Below, piece by piece: positions 24,801-35,610 of a stretch of 64,000 nucleotides of DNA (positions are counted from its first letter, which is position 1; each line of letters begins with the position of its first letter). The notes under the pieces were generated by a model. The model saw only the letters and a program-made list of their open reading frames with translations, ran no database searches and had not been told where the DNA came from. Made by a program: the position numbers and the translations under genes. The DNA comes from Drosophila pseudoobscura (taxonomy: Eukaryota > Arthropoda > Insecta > Diptera > Drosophilidae): assembly GCF_009870125.1 (NCBI RefSeq), contig NC_046679.1, positions 5,704,001 to 5,768,000 of the forward strand. Reading direction: 5' to 3'.

Positions 24801-26343
24801 GGATTGCAATTTCATGTGCTTTGGTTGTTGTTGTTGCTGTTGTTGTTGTTCCTCTGTCGCTGCTGGCGCTGATGATAATGCTCTGATACAGCAGCATTTT
24901 CCTAATGGGGCTCTCGGTTCTCGAAGGAAACCGGCTTCGCTTAGGCCTCTCCTATCCGATTAAATTATAACGGTAAAAAACAACAAACACAACACATCAA
25001 ATGGCAACAACCAAAGCTGCAACATGGGGCAATTAGATGAAGCAGAAGAAGATGATGTGGTGACAACTGCAACTCAAATGGAAAGCCATTTCTCTGAAAC
25101 GTCTCTTCTCATGTGTGCTTGCAGCCGTCTCTGGTCCCAGCGCGACTTTGCTGCCTCGGATGCTGGCCTCACATACACCATAGCTGGCATCGGGGCCTCC
25201 TCCCGTGGCCAGAAGCAGCGCCGCCAGCGCCCGCAGCGGCACACACAGCGCTGCAGCAAGGGCAGCGCCGGGAGCCAGCGGCCAACGAGCGCCTTTATGC
25301 CCGAGTCGGTCTGCTCCTCGGCCCAGACCCAGTCAACGGCCACGGCAACGGAGAAACTGGAGCAACAGTTGCATCATCATCACCAGCAACAGGCTCTGGC
25401 CACGCAGCAGCAGCATCATCAGTACCTGAACGAGTAAGTGAATGGCAATGAGAGCCCGAACGGGTTTCCCATTCTATGTTCGAATCCACCATCTATCCTC
25501 ATCCTCAGACAGCAGCGACAGCGCGAGTACATTGATGTGCCGCTGCCCAAGTCCATTGCCAAAGCGGCGGCGGCGGCAGCAGCAGCCGCTGGCACAGATG
25601 CCAACGTTGGGGCAGGCACAGGCAGCACACCATTTGTGCTCAAATACAATTCCTGTCAGCCAGTGAACAATCTGTGAGTGGACACTCCGTACCATAGTTG
25701 GAAATCACCTTAACCCATAACCATTCTCCTCTGATATGTGTACATGCAGAAACAACTATGAGACCTCGCTGTTCTCGCTGCACTCGACGGGACAGGACTC
25801 GGGTGTGGAGTTCCTGAGCAGCCGCGAGCTGTACGAGACCTCGCCGGACTCCTTCCAGCACGGCGGATCGAAGCGCATCACCAATCCAGAAGTACTCTGT
25901 CCCAGACATGCCAAGGCCCACCTAGAGCTGCGACAGCAGCAACAGCAGCCCAACACGGACAGCAGGTTAGTCGTAGGTTATGCCAAATTGCCTCAGGATC
26001 ATTTGATCGATCAAGTCGATTTTGTAGTGACACCTACGAGGATTCCCTGAAGACCGATGAGCCGCTGGTGGCGCACAACTGCCGCAACGGGAGCTGTGAG
26101 CACCGCCAGCATCACCATCAGCATCCCCACTATCAGAATACCCGTTTCGAGAAGCGCTCCTGTGTGCGACACTCGTTCTCCGGCGTCAAGGATGACCTGA
26201 TGCAGAGCTCGCCGCAGATCTCGCTTCGTCCTCGGGGTCATGCGCTGCGCAACTCGATGAACGATCTGGAGCAGCGGCTGCACAACCTGGAGCAGTCCTT
26301 TCAACGACCCCTCGAGTTTAGCAAATCAAATTCTTTGTTCTAG
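15811..26343 (+). CDS. Cad89D: Cadherin-89D, giant non-classical cadherin
   Basis: CDS join(15811..15922, 18542..18861, 18920..19629, 19689..20649, 20715..20887, 20946..24068, 24243..24311, 24408..24644, 25125..25433, 25509..25673, 25750..25965, 26028..26343), 2236 aa, close to the 2240 I recall for melanogaster. It is a calcium-dependent adhesion protein of the plasma membrane. Exon 1 encodes a signal peptide (hydrophobic core AIWLLSWLFVLG). Repeated inter-domain calcium motifs mark tandem cadherin repeats: DVNDNAPEF, DLNDNVPEF, DTNDNTPKF, DVNDNAPKF, DVNDNAPIF, DINDNRPEF, DENDNAPRF. One membrane segment (FVTVLLLVLISLGALFSACC, from about residue 1875) precedes a cytoplasmic tail of about 340 residues with Gln, His and Ala runs and no catenin-binding motif I recognise. 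All phases fit, provided intron 1 uses a GC donor. A polyadenylation signal AATAAA lies near 26419, inside the 94-bp gap to convergent GstD10. Confidence 0.93.
15923..15928 (+). other. Cad89D: GC-AG splice donor of Cad89D intron 1
   Basis: The exon end CAAG/GCAAGT is the preferred context of GC donors. Using it gives phase 1 and joins with CG at 18542 to make an Ala codon, continuing into the known frame. The nearby GT at 15916 would give phase 0 and shift the next exon into a non-cadherin frame. The 2.6-kb intron it opens holds a GT repeat (15997-16018) and a GACG repeat near 16333-16349, and nothing coding. Confidence 0.75.
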
Positions 26344-26436
26344 TTGATACGTAAACCAAGTGCAATCTTTAGTCTACTTTAAGCTTAGCCTAGATGTCTA
26401 TTCATAAGAACCAAGTGCAATAAAACGAATGAACGA

Positions 26437-27066
26437 TCAGTTGTCGAAGTATTTGCGGAACTCCAGGCATCCAGTCCAATTGATGACCCAGCCGGGCGTA
26501 ACCTCCTTGGCGTTCTCGTACCATTTAGCCACATTGGCATAAGGCTTGTAGTCAAAGCCGGCCACATCGAAGGTGGACACCGTTGCCAAGAGGGCAATAT
26601 CAGCTACGCTGTAGTCCCCAGCTGCATAGGTCTGTCCCTCGAGCAACGTATTGAAGATCTCGAAGGCCGATTCGATTTTCTTGTAGAGCTCTGCGTTGGG
26701 CGCCTGTTTCTGGAAGATCTGCGGGTAGTAGTAGTCGGCAAAGCTCTTGTGGAGGGTGCCCATATCGAAGTACAGACGCTGGTTGATCAGGGCCTGTTTC
26801 TGAACGTCCTTGGGAAAGAGCTTGTCGTCCTTGCCGTACTTCTCCACGAGATACACCATAATGGCACGAGACTCCCACAACGAAAAACCATTGTCATCCA
26901 ACGTCGGAATCGTGTGCTGTGGATTGAGCTTCAGGTATTCCGGCTTGAACTGATCCCCGGCACGGGTATTGATGATGATTTTCTTATCGAATTCCAAGCC
27001 AATGGCCTTGGCTGTCATAAGAACAGATCGGCAGGGGGCAGATCCGGGTCTGTAGTAGAAATCCAT
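26437..27066 (-). CDS. GstD10: Delta-class glutathione S-transferase D10
   Basis: Single exon, 209 aa, a cytosolic enzyme that conjugates glutathione to electrophiles. The ATG at 27066 begins [14 protein letters not shown]. An upstream in-frame codon at 27108 would add 14 residues unlike the family. The N-terminal thioredoxin-like domain carries the catalytic Ser (position 9) and the cis-Pro glutathione-binding motif NPQHTIPTL, then WESRAI. The C-terminal helical domain ends in [10 protein letters not shown]. The INTRA and [21 protein letters not shown] stretches match my recollection of melanogaster GstD10 better than other paralogs. It is convergent with Cad89D. The DINE-1-like element begins about 55 bp upstream of the ATG, so the promoter may lie in or beyond repeat DNA. 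Confidence 0.9.
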   Translation of the reverse strand: MDFYYRPGSAPCRSVLMTAKAIGLEFDKKIIINTRAGDQFKPEYLKLNPQHTIPTLDDNGFSLWESRAIMVYLVEKYGKDDKLFPKDVQKQALINQRLYFDMGTLHKSFADYYYPQIFQKQAPNAELYKKIESAFEIFNTLLEGQTYAAGDYSVADIALLATVSTFDVAGFDYKPYANVAKWYENAKEVTPGWVINWTGCLEFRKYFDN

Positions 27067-27121
27067 GGCTGGGAGGTGATAGGCAGAGGCGGAGGGAGCT
27101 CTATGCAAAAAAACAAATCAC

Positions 27122-28249
27122 AACGAGGGGGAACGTTGTGAGTTGCTGCGGACACCGCAACTCTACGGTTATACCCGATACTAAGTCAGTATGGCTCTGC
27201 TCCGGCAGACGCCGCTAATATTAAGCGACACGACAAAGAGTGCGTGCGAGAGAGACAGAAAATCAGTCTGAGCGTGACGTCGGGCGCTGCGTAGCCACTG
27301 CAAATTGATTGAATTGTTCCTTTTGGCTATAAAAATGATCTGATCTGATCCAGATTCAGCAATCTAATAGATATGGTCATTATCTATGATTCTGCGTTTT
27401 TAGTTTTCTCAAATCTGCAATATTGTGGATGCAACAGATTTTCGTCCTTTGTGGGGGCGGATGGGGGTGGGGCGAAATTCTGAGATATACGTTTTATAGT
27501 GACATCTTAAAGGAGTGTGTGTACCAAATTTGGTTACTCTAGCCTTAATAGTCTCTGAGTTTTGTGGTTGCCTCAGATTTTCGTCCTTTGCGGGGGCGGA
27601 AGGGGGTGTGGCGAAATTTGGACAGGAAACGGTCAAGGTCCGATATCACAGGAGTGTGGATACCAAATTTGGTTGCTCTGGCTTTTATAGGTTCTGAGAT
27701 CCTTGAACTCATATTTTACAATTGGCAAAACCGACCATGAAACCTGTGTGTTAGAGTGAGACAGAGCGAGAAAGAGTGAAATTGTTTTCGTGATTCTGGC
27801 TGTAATAATTATACGATCTGGTTCAGATTTTGCACTCTAGAAGATATAGTCATCTTCTACGATTCTGCGTTTTTAGTTTTCTCGTATCGTCGAAATTGTG
27901 GATGCCACAGATTTTCGCCCTTTGTGGGGGCGGAAGTGGGCGGGGCAAAGTTTTGAAATATTTTTGGAGCAGTGACATATCACAGAAGTCTGGATCCAAA
28001 ACATCGTTGCTCTAGCTCCTTTAGTCTTTGAGCATTAGGCGCTGAAGGGGACGGACAGACGGACGGACGGACAGACGGACAGACGGACAGACGGACAGAC
28101 AGACATGGCTCAATCGACTCGGCTATTGATGCTGATCAAGAATATATATACTTTATGGGGTCGGAAACGATTCCTTCTGGACGTTACACACATCCACTTT
28201 TACCACAAATCTAATATACCCCAATACTCATTTTGAGTATCGGGTATAA
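27122..28249. mobile_element. DINE-1/SGM-like (Helentron-type) non-autonomous element
   Basis: A compact non-coding repeat. The left end has a hairpin built from GAGTTGC and GCAACTC (27138-27163). TTATACCCGATACT (27171) is inverted to AGTATCGGGTATAA at the right end, next to a palindrome ATACTCA-TTT-TGAGTAT (28223-28240). A block starting CAGATTTTCG and containing GGGGGCGGA occurs three times (27435, 27574, 27908). A GACA/GACG microsatellite (28049-28105) precedes the conserved ATCAAGAATATATATACTTT tail. This layout matches the mini-me/DINE-1 and obscura-group SGM/ISY elements I know. I see no transposase. Confidence 0.8.
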
Positions 28250-28993
28250 AAATACGAACAGTTAATCACTTTCTTTTGTGCCGAAAGTACACAGCGAACT
28301 CGATGACATAACATCCCATGATGAGCATGCAAAAAATATACAAAGTCCCATCGAACTTACGAGATATTGCTATGTACTATTGTTGTGTATTCGGGAGCTC
28401 TATTAACGTCGAGCCACGTCCAAAAACTGAATATCGCTCTACGGTTAAGCTATGTTTTATAGGCAAACACAAAGAAGATAACCAAAAAAAAATAATAATA
28501 ATTTTTCGCTGATGGTTCAATTAGGTTGAGGTGATAATTGACTAATATTTTCGTTGGGCGATTAAACCGGTTTGACCAAAACGGAGGGCACGCAGCGAGA
28601 GAGCAAATATTAAAGGGAAAAATAACTTTAAAAGTACTGGTATTTGGAAAAACGAATTATCTCCATATCATCGCCATAAAACATGCCTAAACACTGAAAT
28701 GTTGTCAAGTGTTTTCTTCCCAATACCGTTTGACGTTAATTATTTTTGTGGCCTTCTTCGTTATCTGGGAATCTTCTCTACTTACATTATATCATTTCAC
28801 ACGTAGTACTATCTTATCGGCAGTTTATGAGTATGCCCCATTGAAATTGTTTGAGGTTGTGTACCTTTCGCAATTTCATAAGAGAGCTCAATCGCGCTTA
28901 TCACATTCGAGAAGAGAAGTCAATGACTTAGTACTCGCAAAGTAACAGCACACATGTGTGGGTACTCTTTATTAATAGCTCAATTTAAATGCA
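28250..28993. other. Intergenic, GstD10 element to GstD9 3' end
   Basis: AT-rich DNA. A plus-strand frame at 28709-28945 lacks an ATG at its start and resembles nothing known. No feature is supported. Confidence 0.5.
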
Positions 28994-29644
28994 TTACTTT
29001 TTTAAGATTTCAGTCAAATACAATTTCTTGTAGTACAAACAGCCCTCCCAGTTCTCCTCCCATCCGGGAATAACCTTCTTCGCATTCTCGTACCATCTGA
29101 CCACATTCGGGAACTTTCTGAAGTCATATTCCGAGATCTCGAAGGTGGAGACGGTGGCCAGGAGAGCAAAATCAGCGAGGGTCAGCTTGTTCAATGCGGC
29201 ATACAGCTGCCCCTCCAGTAGGGTATTGAACAGCTCAAAGGCCGCATCGATCTTCTTGAAGTTTTCGGGATCTGCCGGCTTCTGCACTTCCTCAAACAAT
29301 TGGGGATAGTAGTAGTACACATAGCTCTGATAGAGCGTACCCAAATCGAAGAATAGGCGTTGATTGACCACAGCCTTTTGCTGGGGATCCTTGGGGTACA
29401 GCGAATCGTCCTTCCCGTACTTCTCTGCCAGGTAAACGAGTATGGCCCTCGACTCCCACACCGCAAAGTCACCATCCACCAGAGTTGGAATCGTGTGCTG
29501 AGGATTGATCTTCACGAATTCCGGTTTCAGATGATCGCCAGCATCCAGGTCAACCTTCTTTTTGTTCAGCTCCAAACCCAATGCCTTGGCCGTCATGAGA
29601 ATGGAACGGCAGGGTGCCGAGTACAGCATGTAGTAAAAGTCCAT
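28994..29644 (-). CDS. GstD9: Delta-class glutathione S-transferase D9
   Basis: Single exon, 216 aa. It begins [17 protein letters not shown], the distinctive GstD9 N-terminus in which the usual Pro-Gly before the catalytic Ser9 is Leu-Tyr. [12 protein letters not shown] and WESRAI form the glutathione site. The tail [12 protein letters not shown] and the aromatic [12 protein letters not shown] stretch also match GstD9. It lies between GstD10 and GstD1 on the same strand. No TATA box is obvious close to the ATG. Confidence 0.93.
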   Translation of the reverse strand: MDFYYMLYSAPCRSILMTAKALGLELNKKKVDLDAGDHLKPEFVKINPQHTIPTLVDGDFAVWESRAILVYLAEKYGKDDSLYPKDPQQKAVVNQRLFFDLGTLYQSYVYYYYPQLFEEVQKPADPENFKKIDAAFELFNTLLEGQLYAALNKLTLADFALLATVSTFEISEYDFRKFPNVVRWYENAKKVIPGWEENWEGCLYYKKLYLTEILKK

Positions 29645-30174
29645 TATAAGGTCTAAAGGAATTTACAATTTCAGAACATTAGCACGGAAAATAATGTACG
29701 ACTTCTGAATATTCTTTCAAGGGGAACTACTTATGGAAAAGAATTTTGATGTTTTGCTTTTTCCGCTTTACTTTTTGCCCGCGTTTGCTATTCTTCTTTA
29801 TTGGCGATTTCCTGTTGGCTCTATCTCGCAAATCAAACTGTAAAACTGCCGGCAAATGCTTGAGCTTTTATGAGCAGATGAAAAAGAGCCCTTTTACAAT
29901 TTAAGAGAGAGAGAGAGAAATGCACAGAAAGCCCTAAGAGAATTCAATTGCTCTTCACCCACAAACAACCCACACAATAAAATGCAGTTCTCAATAGTTT
30001 TTCATTGTTTTGTTGTTTTGCATTCAAAAAAATGAACACTCATTTAATGTGAATAAATTATTGCAATTTGCAAATGGATACACGCCAATTTGGAATTGTT
30101 TTGTAACGTGAATAAATATTAGATCAAATATATTTATGTGTATAAAAAAACTCGAATATCAGGCAGGTGGTAAC
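29645..30174. other. Intergenic, GstD9 to GstD1
   Basis: AT-rich spacer with a GA tract (29904-29918). It must hold the GstD9 promoter and the GstD1 3' untranslated region. No motif is clear enough to call. Confidence 0.5.
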
Positions 30175-30804
30175 TTAATCAAAGTATTTCTTGAACTCCA
30201 GGCAGCCGGCCCAGTTCTCCTCCCAGCCGGGGGTGACCTTCTTGGCGTTCTCGTACCACTTGTTCACGTTGGCGTACTTCTTGATGTCGAATTTGGCCAC
30301 CTCGAAGGTGGACACAGTGGCCACCAGAGCAATGTCGGCGACGGTGAGGGAGTCGCCGGCAGCATACTCCTGACCCTCCAGGAAGGTGTTCAGGAACTCG
30401 AAGGCAGTCTCGATCTTCTTGAATGCCTCGGGATCAGCGGGCGCCTTGGCGAACACCTGGGGATAGTAGTAGTTGGCGAAGCTCTGGTACAGCGTTCCCA
30501 TATCGAAGTACAGACGCTGGTTGATCACGGCGCGCTTCTTGGGGCACTTGGGGTACAGAGAATCGGTTTTGCCGTACTTCTCCACCAGATAGACTTGAAT
30601 GGCGCGCGACTCCCACAGGGCGAAACCGTTGTCCACCAGAGTGGGGATTGTGTGCTGGGGGTTGATCTTCACGAACTCGGGCTTCAGATGCTCTCCGGCC
30701 TGCAGATTGAGCAGCTTCTTGTTCAGCTCAACGCCGACGGCCTTGGCGGTCATGATCACAGAGCGGCAGGGCGAGGAGCCGGGCAAGTAGTAAAAATCAG
30801 CCAT
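30175..30804 (-). CDS. GstD1: Delta-class glutathione S-transferase D1
   Basis: 209 aa, nearly identical to what I recall of melanogaster GstD1, the main delta GST and a known DDT dehydrochlorinase and oxidative-stress marker. The start [15 protein letters not shown] has the catalytic Ser at position 10 (9 after Met removal). [20 protein letters not shown] and the end [10 protein letters not shown] are diagnostic. An in-frame ATG at 30825 is ignored because an intron acceptor (TTCTCTTCAG) lies at 30811, between it and the true start. The 5' leader is split: a small first exon ends at a GTAAGT donor (31116-31111), and a 306-bp intron (30811-31116) precedes the coding exon. Codon use is strongly GC-ending, as in highly expressed fly genes. 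Confidence 0.97.
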   Translation of the reverse strand: MADFYYLPGSSPCRSVIMTAKAVGVELNKKLLNLQAGEHLKPEFVKINPQHTIPTLVDNGFALWESRAIQVYLVEKYGKTDSLYPKCPKKRAVINQRLYFDMGTLYQSFANYYYPQVFAKAPADPEAFKKIETAFEFLNTFLEGQEYAAGDSLTVADIALVATVSTFEVAKFDIKKYANVNKWYENAKKVTPGWEENWAGCLEFKKYFD

Positions 30805-31110
30805 TTTGTACTGAAGAGAAATCACACAGAACAGAACAGGTCAGAATAGAGCAGAATAGAACAGAACAGCAAAGATATTCATCAATTACAGTAGACACGC
30901 TCTATAATTTCAGTTCTCAGACAAAGGCAGACATTAATTGGCCGGCGATTATAAAAATTCACTTGATAAATTACTCCCATGATGATGTCATATATAGCTA
31001 GCTCCTACTCTTCCTTCGTTTGGGTACTTTTTCATATTTCTTTTACACACTGTTCCTTATTTTTTGCCACACTAAACCACACACACACACACAGGGAGGA
31101 GAGGATGGAA

Positions 31111-31207
31111 ACTTACAGTTGTTTGTTTGTTGGAAATCTCGCGAAGCACACTGTACCAAATTTAAAAAACTTATGAACAGACGACGGAGTGGCAGTGGGC
31201 TTTTATA
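31111..31207 (-). promoter_or_regulatory. GstD1: GstD1 promoter and leader exon
   Basis: On the minus strand TATAAAA lies at 31207-31201, so transcription should start near 31175. The leader exon would run from there to 31117, followed by the donor GTAAGT. The region upstream is unusually short before mobile DNA begins: the transposon edge at 31275 is 68 bp from the TATA box. Confidence 0.7.
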
Positions 31208-31274
31208 GTCTCCGAGAGCAAGCCGGCAAACCAGCGACCCAGTGGCTGCTCGGTCGGCGGGAGTCACGTCACTG

Positions 31275-32002
31275 GACTATGGTACGAACGACCACTTTTG
31301 TTGGTCAAAATTAATAACTCCCGAACGGAACAAGAATTTTTTATTTAGTTTTTTTGTATTGGATATATATAATCAATAAGAAGTGGATTTGAGAAAAAAT
31401 GGGTGTGACATCGCCCTTTTTTTAACAATGCATACTTAAATTATTAGTTATAGTGAAAAAAAACTATTAAGCATATTTTTTGCATACTTAAACAATTTTC
31501 TTGCTGTGCTTGCTACATATGTCACCTTAATTGCTGTTTTCCAAATAATTGATAATTTTACCCTTCTCTGAATTCCATACGGCAAACAACTCTGCATTTT
31601 CGAATTAGAGGTTATGCTCTATTAATGTAAATTCCAAGAATTGTGGTGAAAAGTGTCATTTCTTACTATATACTTTTTAAAAAGAATTTATTAATCTACG
31701 ACACACAAACGGTTTCAGGATGGGACTAGGTAGGACTCACTTTGTACACCTTTTCAAAACTAAGTTTTCATTACAAGTTTGCACATGTTGAAGGCCTCAC
31801 TTTAACCTTCAATTACGAAGACATCACAACTACTAGATACAGTTCAAAACTCAAAACACGTAGTAAAAACCCGACTGATTAAGATTTATCAAAAAAATGT
31901 AATCAGGTCTTGGGGTTACGCAGCTTTAATGGTCACTCTTTTTCTAATGCAGAGTGATCAGAGTGATTTTGACCAACCTAAGTGGTCGTTCGGACCATAG
32001 TG
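31275..32002. mobile_element. Transib-like non-autonomous DNA transposon (MITE)
   Basis: A 728-bp AT-rich block with terminal inverted repeats of about 40 bp. The right end read inward is CACTATGGTCCGAACGACCA. The left end is GACTATGGTACGAACGACCA, and both continue into GGTTGGTCAAAAT or a close variant. CACTG flanks both ends (31270-31274 and 32003-32007), a 5-bp target duplication. The CACWATG terminus and 5-bp duplication are hallmarks of Transib, the family related to RAG1. There is no transposase frame inside, so it would depend on a source elsewhere. Confidence 0.8.
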
Positions 32003-32007
32003 CACTG

Positions 32008-34390
32008 TAAAGAGAAACAGCCGCGAGTTGTTTTTCGTGTCTGCTATGTAGTGCTCTTATATACACCCATACACACCCATGCACACCCATACACACACAT
32101 ACATTTATTGGATGAATGTGTAATGCTAGCAGAGTGAATAAAAAGCGCTTGATATACAAGGTGCCTGTGCATGTAGGCGTGGCTGCCTCCTCTGGTCTGG
32201 CCTGCAGCTGCCACAGAAAGCTGCAACTTTCTAATGATTCCGTAGCGGAACGTTGCTATTGCTCTTTTTTTTCGCGTCTCTCTTCTCTTAAAATTCCATT
32301 TCGTGTTGCTGTTTTTTTTTGTCTCGCTCATTTATTATTATTCAGTTGTTGGGGCACATTTTTTAGCAAACATATGTGTTCTGTGTAGATCCGAACAGAA
32401 GTTCTATGGTAATCGAGCAACAAATGCGAATTTCAATTTAAAATAAACACATTTATCGAGTGCACAATATGTGAAAAACAAAAGCGGAGAAAGACGAAAC
32501 CCGAAGCAAACAACAAACGCGATAAGAGCCCATATGCCGGTCGGCTGGCAAACACTACACTCGTATCTGACAGCCGCCACAGCAACAGTTGGCAGAAATT
32601 CCCAAGTAAAGTGGTGTGATACTTTTGCTGTGCCTACTGTACTTTTCCAAGCACAAATCCGTATGTGCATACATTTGTATATCTGTATGTATGGGCCGCA
32701 TAAATAAATCATGCTAAAATACCCAAAGCTTAGCCAAACTGCAACCTTGATATTGAATCGAGTGTGACTCATTGATTTAGTTAGTAACCCACATTGGGTA
32801 GTCAAAACTAAAAGTCATTCCGAATACGTAGTTTCTTATCGATTGTTATTCAGCCGGAAAGTCTAAAGAACTGGGCCGGTTAGTCATTTTTATACCCAAA
32901 GGACATGCGAATTTCAAATTAGTGAACAATATTGGTCTATAATTATCATGTTAATATATTAATGGCCACAACAGAATAACGAAGATGTTCTCTTTATTTC
33001 ATTCCTCAAGGTATAGTGCTTTGACGACCTTAGCTTGTCCGCAGCTATAGTACATGATTACATTTAGATAAAATAAAGTGTTCCTTAGATAAATCATCCC
33101 AATATCTGCTCTACTCCTGTAGAGGTTACAATAATTAGGCAATGGGTTGGTAGCCACATTAATGATATATTCAGGATGTTCCTACTTATCACCTACTTCC
33201 ATGAAATCAATGCTACGTGCAATGATAAGTTTTCTTTAAACAAATTATAATCTTTTTTGTCAACTAATAGGGTACATATACTTCGGATTTCATAATATTT
33301 TGTACACCTCTAGACCATTCCCCGATAACTCGTAGGGGGTGGTAGGGGTAGGGGCGCCTGCTATGTCCACAGCTATCCCTCTTATCAGGAAAAACAGCCA
33401 TCAGCATGACCAGCCAAAAAAATTCAATAACAAAACATGAAAGAGCCTGCTAGTTCGTGGGGGACTGACACGTCACTCGGCGATTGAGTGCGACAAACAA
33501 AATACTCTTAATAGCGTTCCAGAAACATCCGACTCTTAGTTGTGAAATCGAAAAAGGTACTCGTGTGTGCACCTACTATATACCCAGTATGCTACGAGTA
33601 TATGTATTCATGTTCTCACATATATGTACATATGTATGTAGGTATATGGTATAGAAGGTAAAACCCCTAGAACTTACTCATTTGCATAGAATTTGGAAAT
33701 ACACTGAATCATGGGAAGTACAAAAAACATAAACAATGGAAGTTCGCCAATAACTGGTTTTTGGTTAATTCAAGAAAGAGCCGGCCAAAATTGTAGCGTA
33801 AAATGTAGAGAAAGGTCACAGCAAACCAAGAGAACCAGTTGGACAGCATTCGAATAGGTATGCGTCACGGGTCCCACTCTGGTTCCCCAAACAAAAAAGG
33901 AAAGGAATAGAAAGAAACAAACCTAAACTAAAGAGTCTCACTTCTGAAAGAGATACAGAAATAAAGAGAATTCATCTTTGGAAGAGAAACGATGGAAGCT
34001 TAAAAAGCTTTAGATAATACAAGCTCGGTGTATATTAACATAGGGAGAGGAATATCATTAAATCCACTTGATGCGGGTGCTTTACTGTTTGATCTTCGTA
34101 ATTACTTAGAATTAGCTATACTAGGGCATAGATAAGGTCTTTATGGTATTCCTACAGTCATTAATAGACAATAGTTAATTAATCCTTGTGGGGATACATT
34201 GATAAAAAGTATATAGTCCCGAAAACAAATTCCCTAGGAGACATAAATACCCATTTGTGTGTGCCCCAAAAGCTTTCCCCGAAAAAACCAAACAATAATT
34301 CATGCTCACCATGACAAGCACTTTTCCATACAAACATCGGTAACTTCCACCTACATACAATATCAAACAAATGAAATCAGTAATATTGTA
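32008..34390. other. GstD1/GstD2-like divergent intergenic region
   Basis: No gene is supported here. It lies between the divergently transcribed GstD1 and GstD2-like genes, so it is the natural place for shared enhancers. It includes an antioxidant-response-like site at 33401-33420 and a GATA-type CTTATCA at 33381-33387. Confidence 0.6.
33401..33420 (+). promoter_or_regulatory. Antioxidant response element-like site (CncC/Maf)
   Basis: TCAGCATGACCAGCCAAAAA fits the consensus TMAnnRTGAYnnnGCRWWWW at every defined position but one (C instead of G in the GC pair). It is very close to the GstD ARE of melanogaster as I recall it. CncC with Maf-S binds such sites to induce GstD genes. Confidence 0.5.
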
Positions 34391-34392
34391 CT

Positions 34393-34428
34393 ATATATAT
34401 AGGTGGTTCTGCCTGTCCCAAGTCAGTA
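34393..34428 (+). promoter_or_regulatory. TATA box and Inr of the GstD2-like gene
   Basis: TATATATA at 34393-34400 and the initiator TCAGTA at 34423-34428 are spaced 30 bp apart, giving a leader of about 55 bp to the ATG at 34479. Confidence 0.75.
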
Positions 34429-34478
34429 TACTTTTTCCACTACAGCGAGCAACACAGCTAACAATCGCATTTCTCAAC

Positions 34479-35138
34479 ATGGATTTCTATTATTTGCCCG
34501 GTGGAAGTGGTTGCCGTACTGTCATCATGACGGCCAAGGCTCTGGGAGTGGAGTTGAACAAGAAGCTCTTGAACACCATGGCGGGAGAGCAACTGACTCC
34601 CGAATTCATTAAGATCAACCCCCAGCACACCATTCCCACTCTGGTGGACAACGGATTCGCCATTTGGGAGTCGCGTGTCATCGCCACCTACCTGGTGGAG
34701 AAGTACGGAAAGGATGACTCCCTCTACCCCAAGGACCCCCAAAAACGTGCTGTAGTGAACCAGCGTCTCTATTTCGATTTGAGCAGCCTGTATGATGCCT
34801 TTGCCCAGTACTACTATCCAATTTTCCGCACTGGAAAGCCCGGCGACGCTGAGGCATGGAAGAAGGTAGAAACCTCCTTTGAATTCCTCAACACCTTCCT
34901 GGAGGGACAGACTTACGTGGCTGGCAGCCAGCTAACCGTGGCTGACATTGCCATCCTGTCGACTGTCTCCACATTCGATATAGCTGAATTCGATTTGAAG
35001 AAGTACCCGAATGTGGCCAAGTGGTACGCAAATGCCCAGAAGGTGACTCCCGGCTGGGAGGAGAACTGGGAGGGTCTCCAGCAGCTGAAGAAGATAATCG
35101 AGGACATGACGGCCAAGGCAAAGGAAACCTCAAATTAA
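34479..35138 (+). CDS. Delta-class GST, GstD2/D4/D5-like
   Basis: Single exon, 219 aa. It starts [17 protein letters not shown], the Gly-Gly type N-terminus shared by melanogaster GstD2 and its near relatives. The Ser aligned with the canonical catalytic residue is Gly here and a Ser follows at position 10. [20 protein letters not shown] and the C-terminal [11 protein letters not shown] are family-typical. The tail [14 protein letters not shown] is longer than in GstD1. Because GstD2-D5 arose by repeated duplication in other lineages, I cannot assign a one-to-one ortholog. Confidence 0.92.
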   Translation: MDFYYLPGGSGCRTVIMTAKALGVELNKKLLNTMAGEQLTPEFIKINPQHTIPTLVDNGFAIWESRVIATYLVEKYGKDDSLYPKDPQKRAVVNQRLYFDLSSLYDAFAQYYYPIFRTGKPGDAEAWKKVETSFEFLNTFLEGQTYVAGSQLTVADIAILSTVSTFDIAEFDLKKYPNVAKWYANAQKVTPGWEENWEGLQQLKKIIEDMTAKAKETSN

Positions 35139-35492
35139 TTCTATGATAATTATATTATATATTTTATTATATTATTATATATTATAATTATTAAATTAAA
35201 AAATACCTAAGTTCTCATGTACCTACATGCATTATTGGTTTATATTTGGGTCATTGTAGAGTGGGCTCTGATCTTTTCCCGAAAGATGGCTTTTTACGAT
35301 ATGGATTTTGATTATTTTCACAACTTTACCATACGCTGTAACTGACCCAAAACATCAAACACCCTTGAAGACTCATCGTTCGAGTGGAACGCGATCAGAT
35401 AAAGATAAATTGTGCGATATGAAAAATGTTTACAAAGTTACTGATTGGAAAAATTTGATAGTAGACTATCGCCATCAATCGTACTGGCAAAA

Positions 35493-35610
35493 CGAGGGGG
35501 AAGATTGTGAGTTGTTGCTACGGCCGCAACTCTACATTTACACCCGATACTTAGTCAGTATGTCTCTCCTCCTCCAGACGGCGCTAACATTGCAAGACAA
35601 AGAGTGTGCA
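35493..35610 (+). mobile_element. DINE-1-like left-end fragment
   Basis: CGAGGGGGAAGATTGTGAGTT onward matches the left end of the element at 27122 in order: hairpin arms GAGTTG/CAACTC, then CACCCGATACTTAGTCAGTATG, the GACGGCGCTAACATT stretch and GACAAAGAGTG. The rest of the element is absent. The remaining spacer to 36109 shows nothing else I can support. Confidence 0.75.

Noticed and set aside
27122-28249. Simple tandem-repeat or satellite explanation
   Set aside because: The defined ends, hairpins and separate partial copies elsewhere in the window fit a mobile DINE-1-like element better.
28709-28945. 78-codon hydrophobic plus-strand frame
   Set aside because: It starts at GTG, has no promoter or homology, and lies in AT-rich spacer.
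31275-32002. P-element or hAT assignment for the inverted-repeat element
   Set aside because: Those families make 8-bp target duplications. Here the flanking duplication is 5 bp and the termini fit CACWATG, as in Transib.
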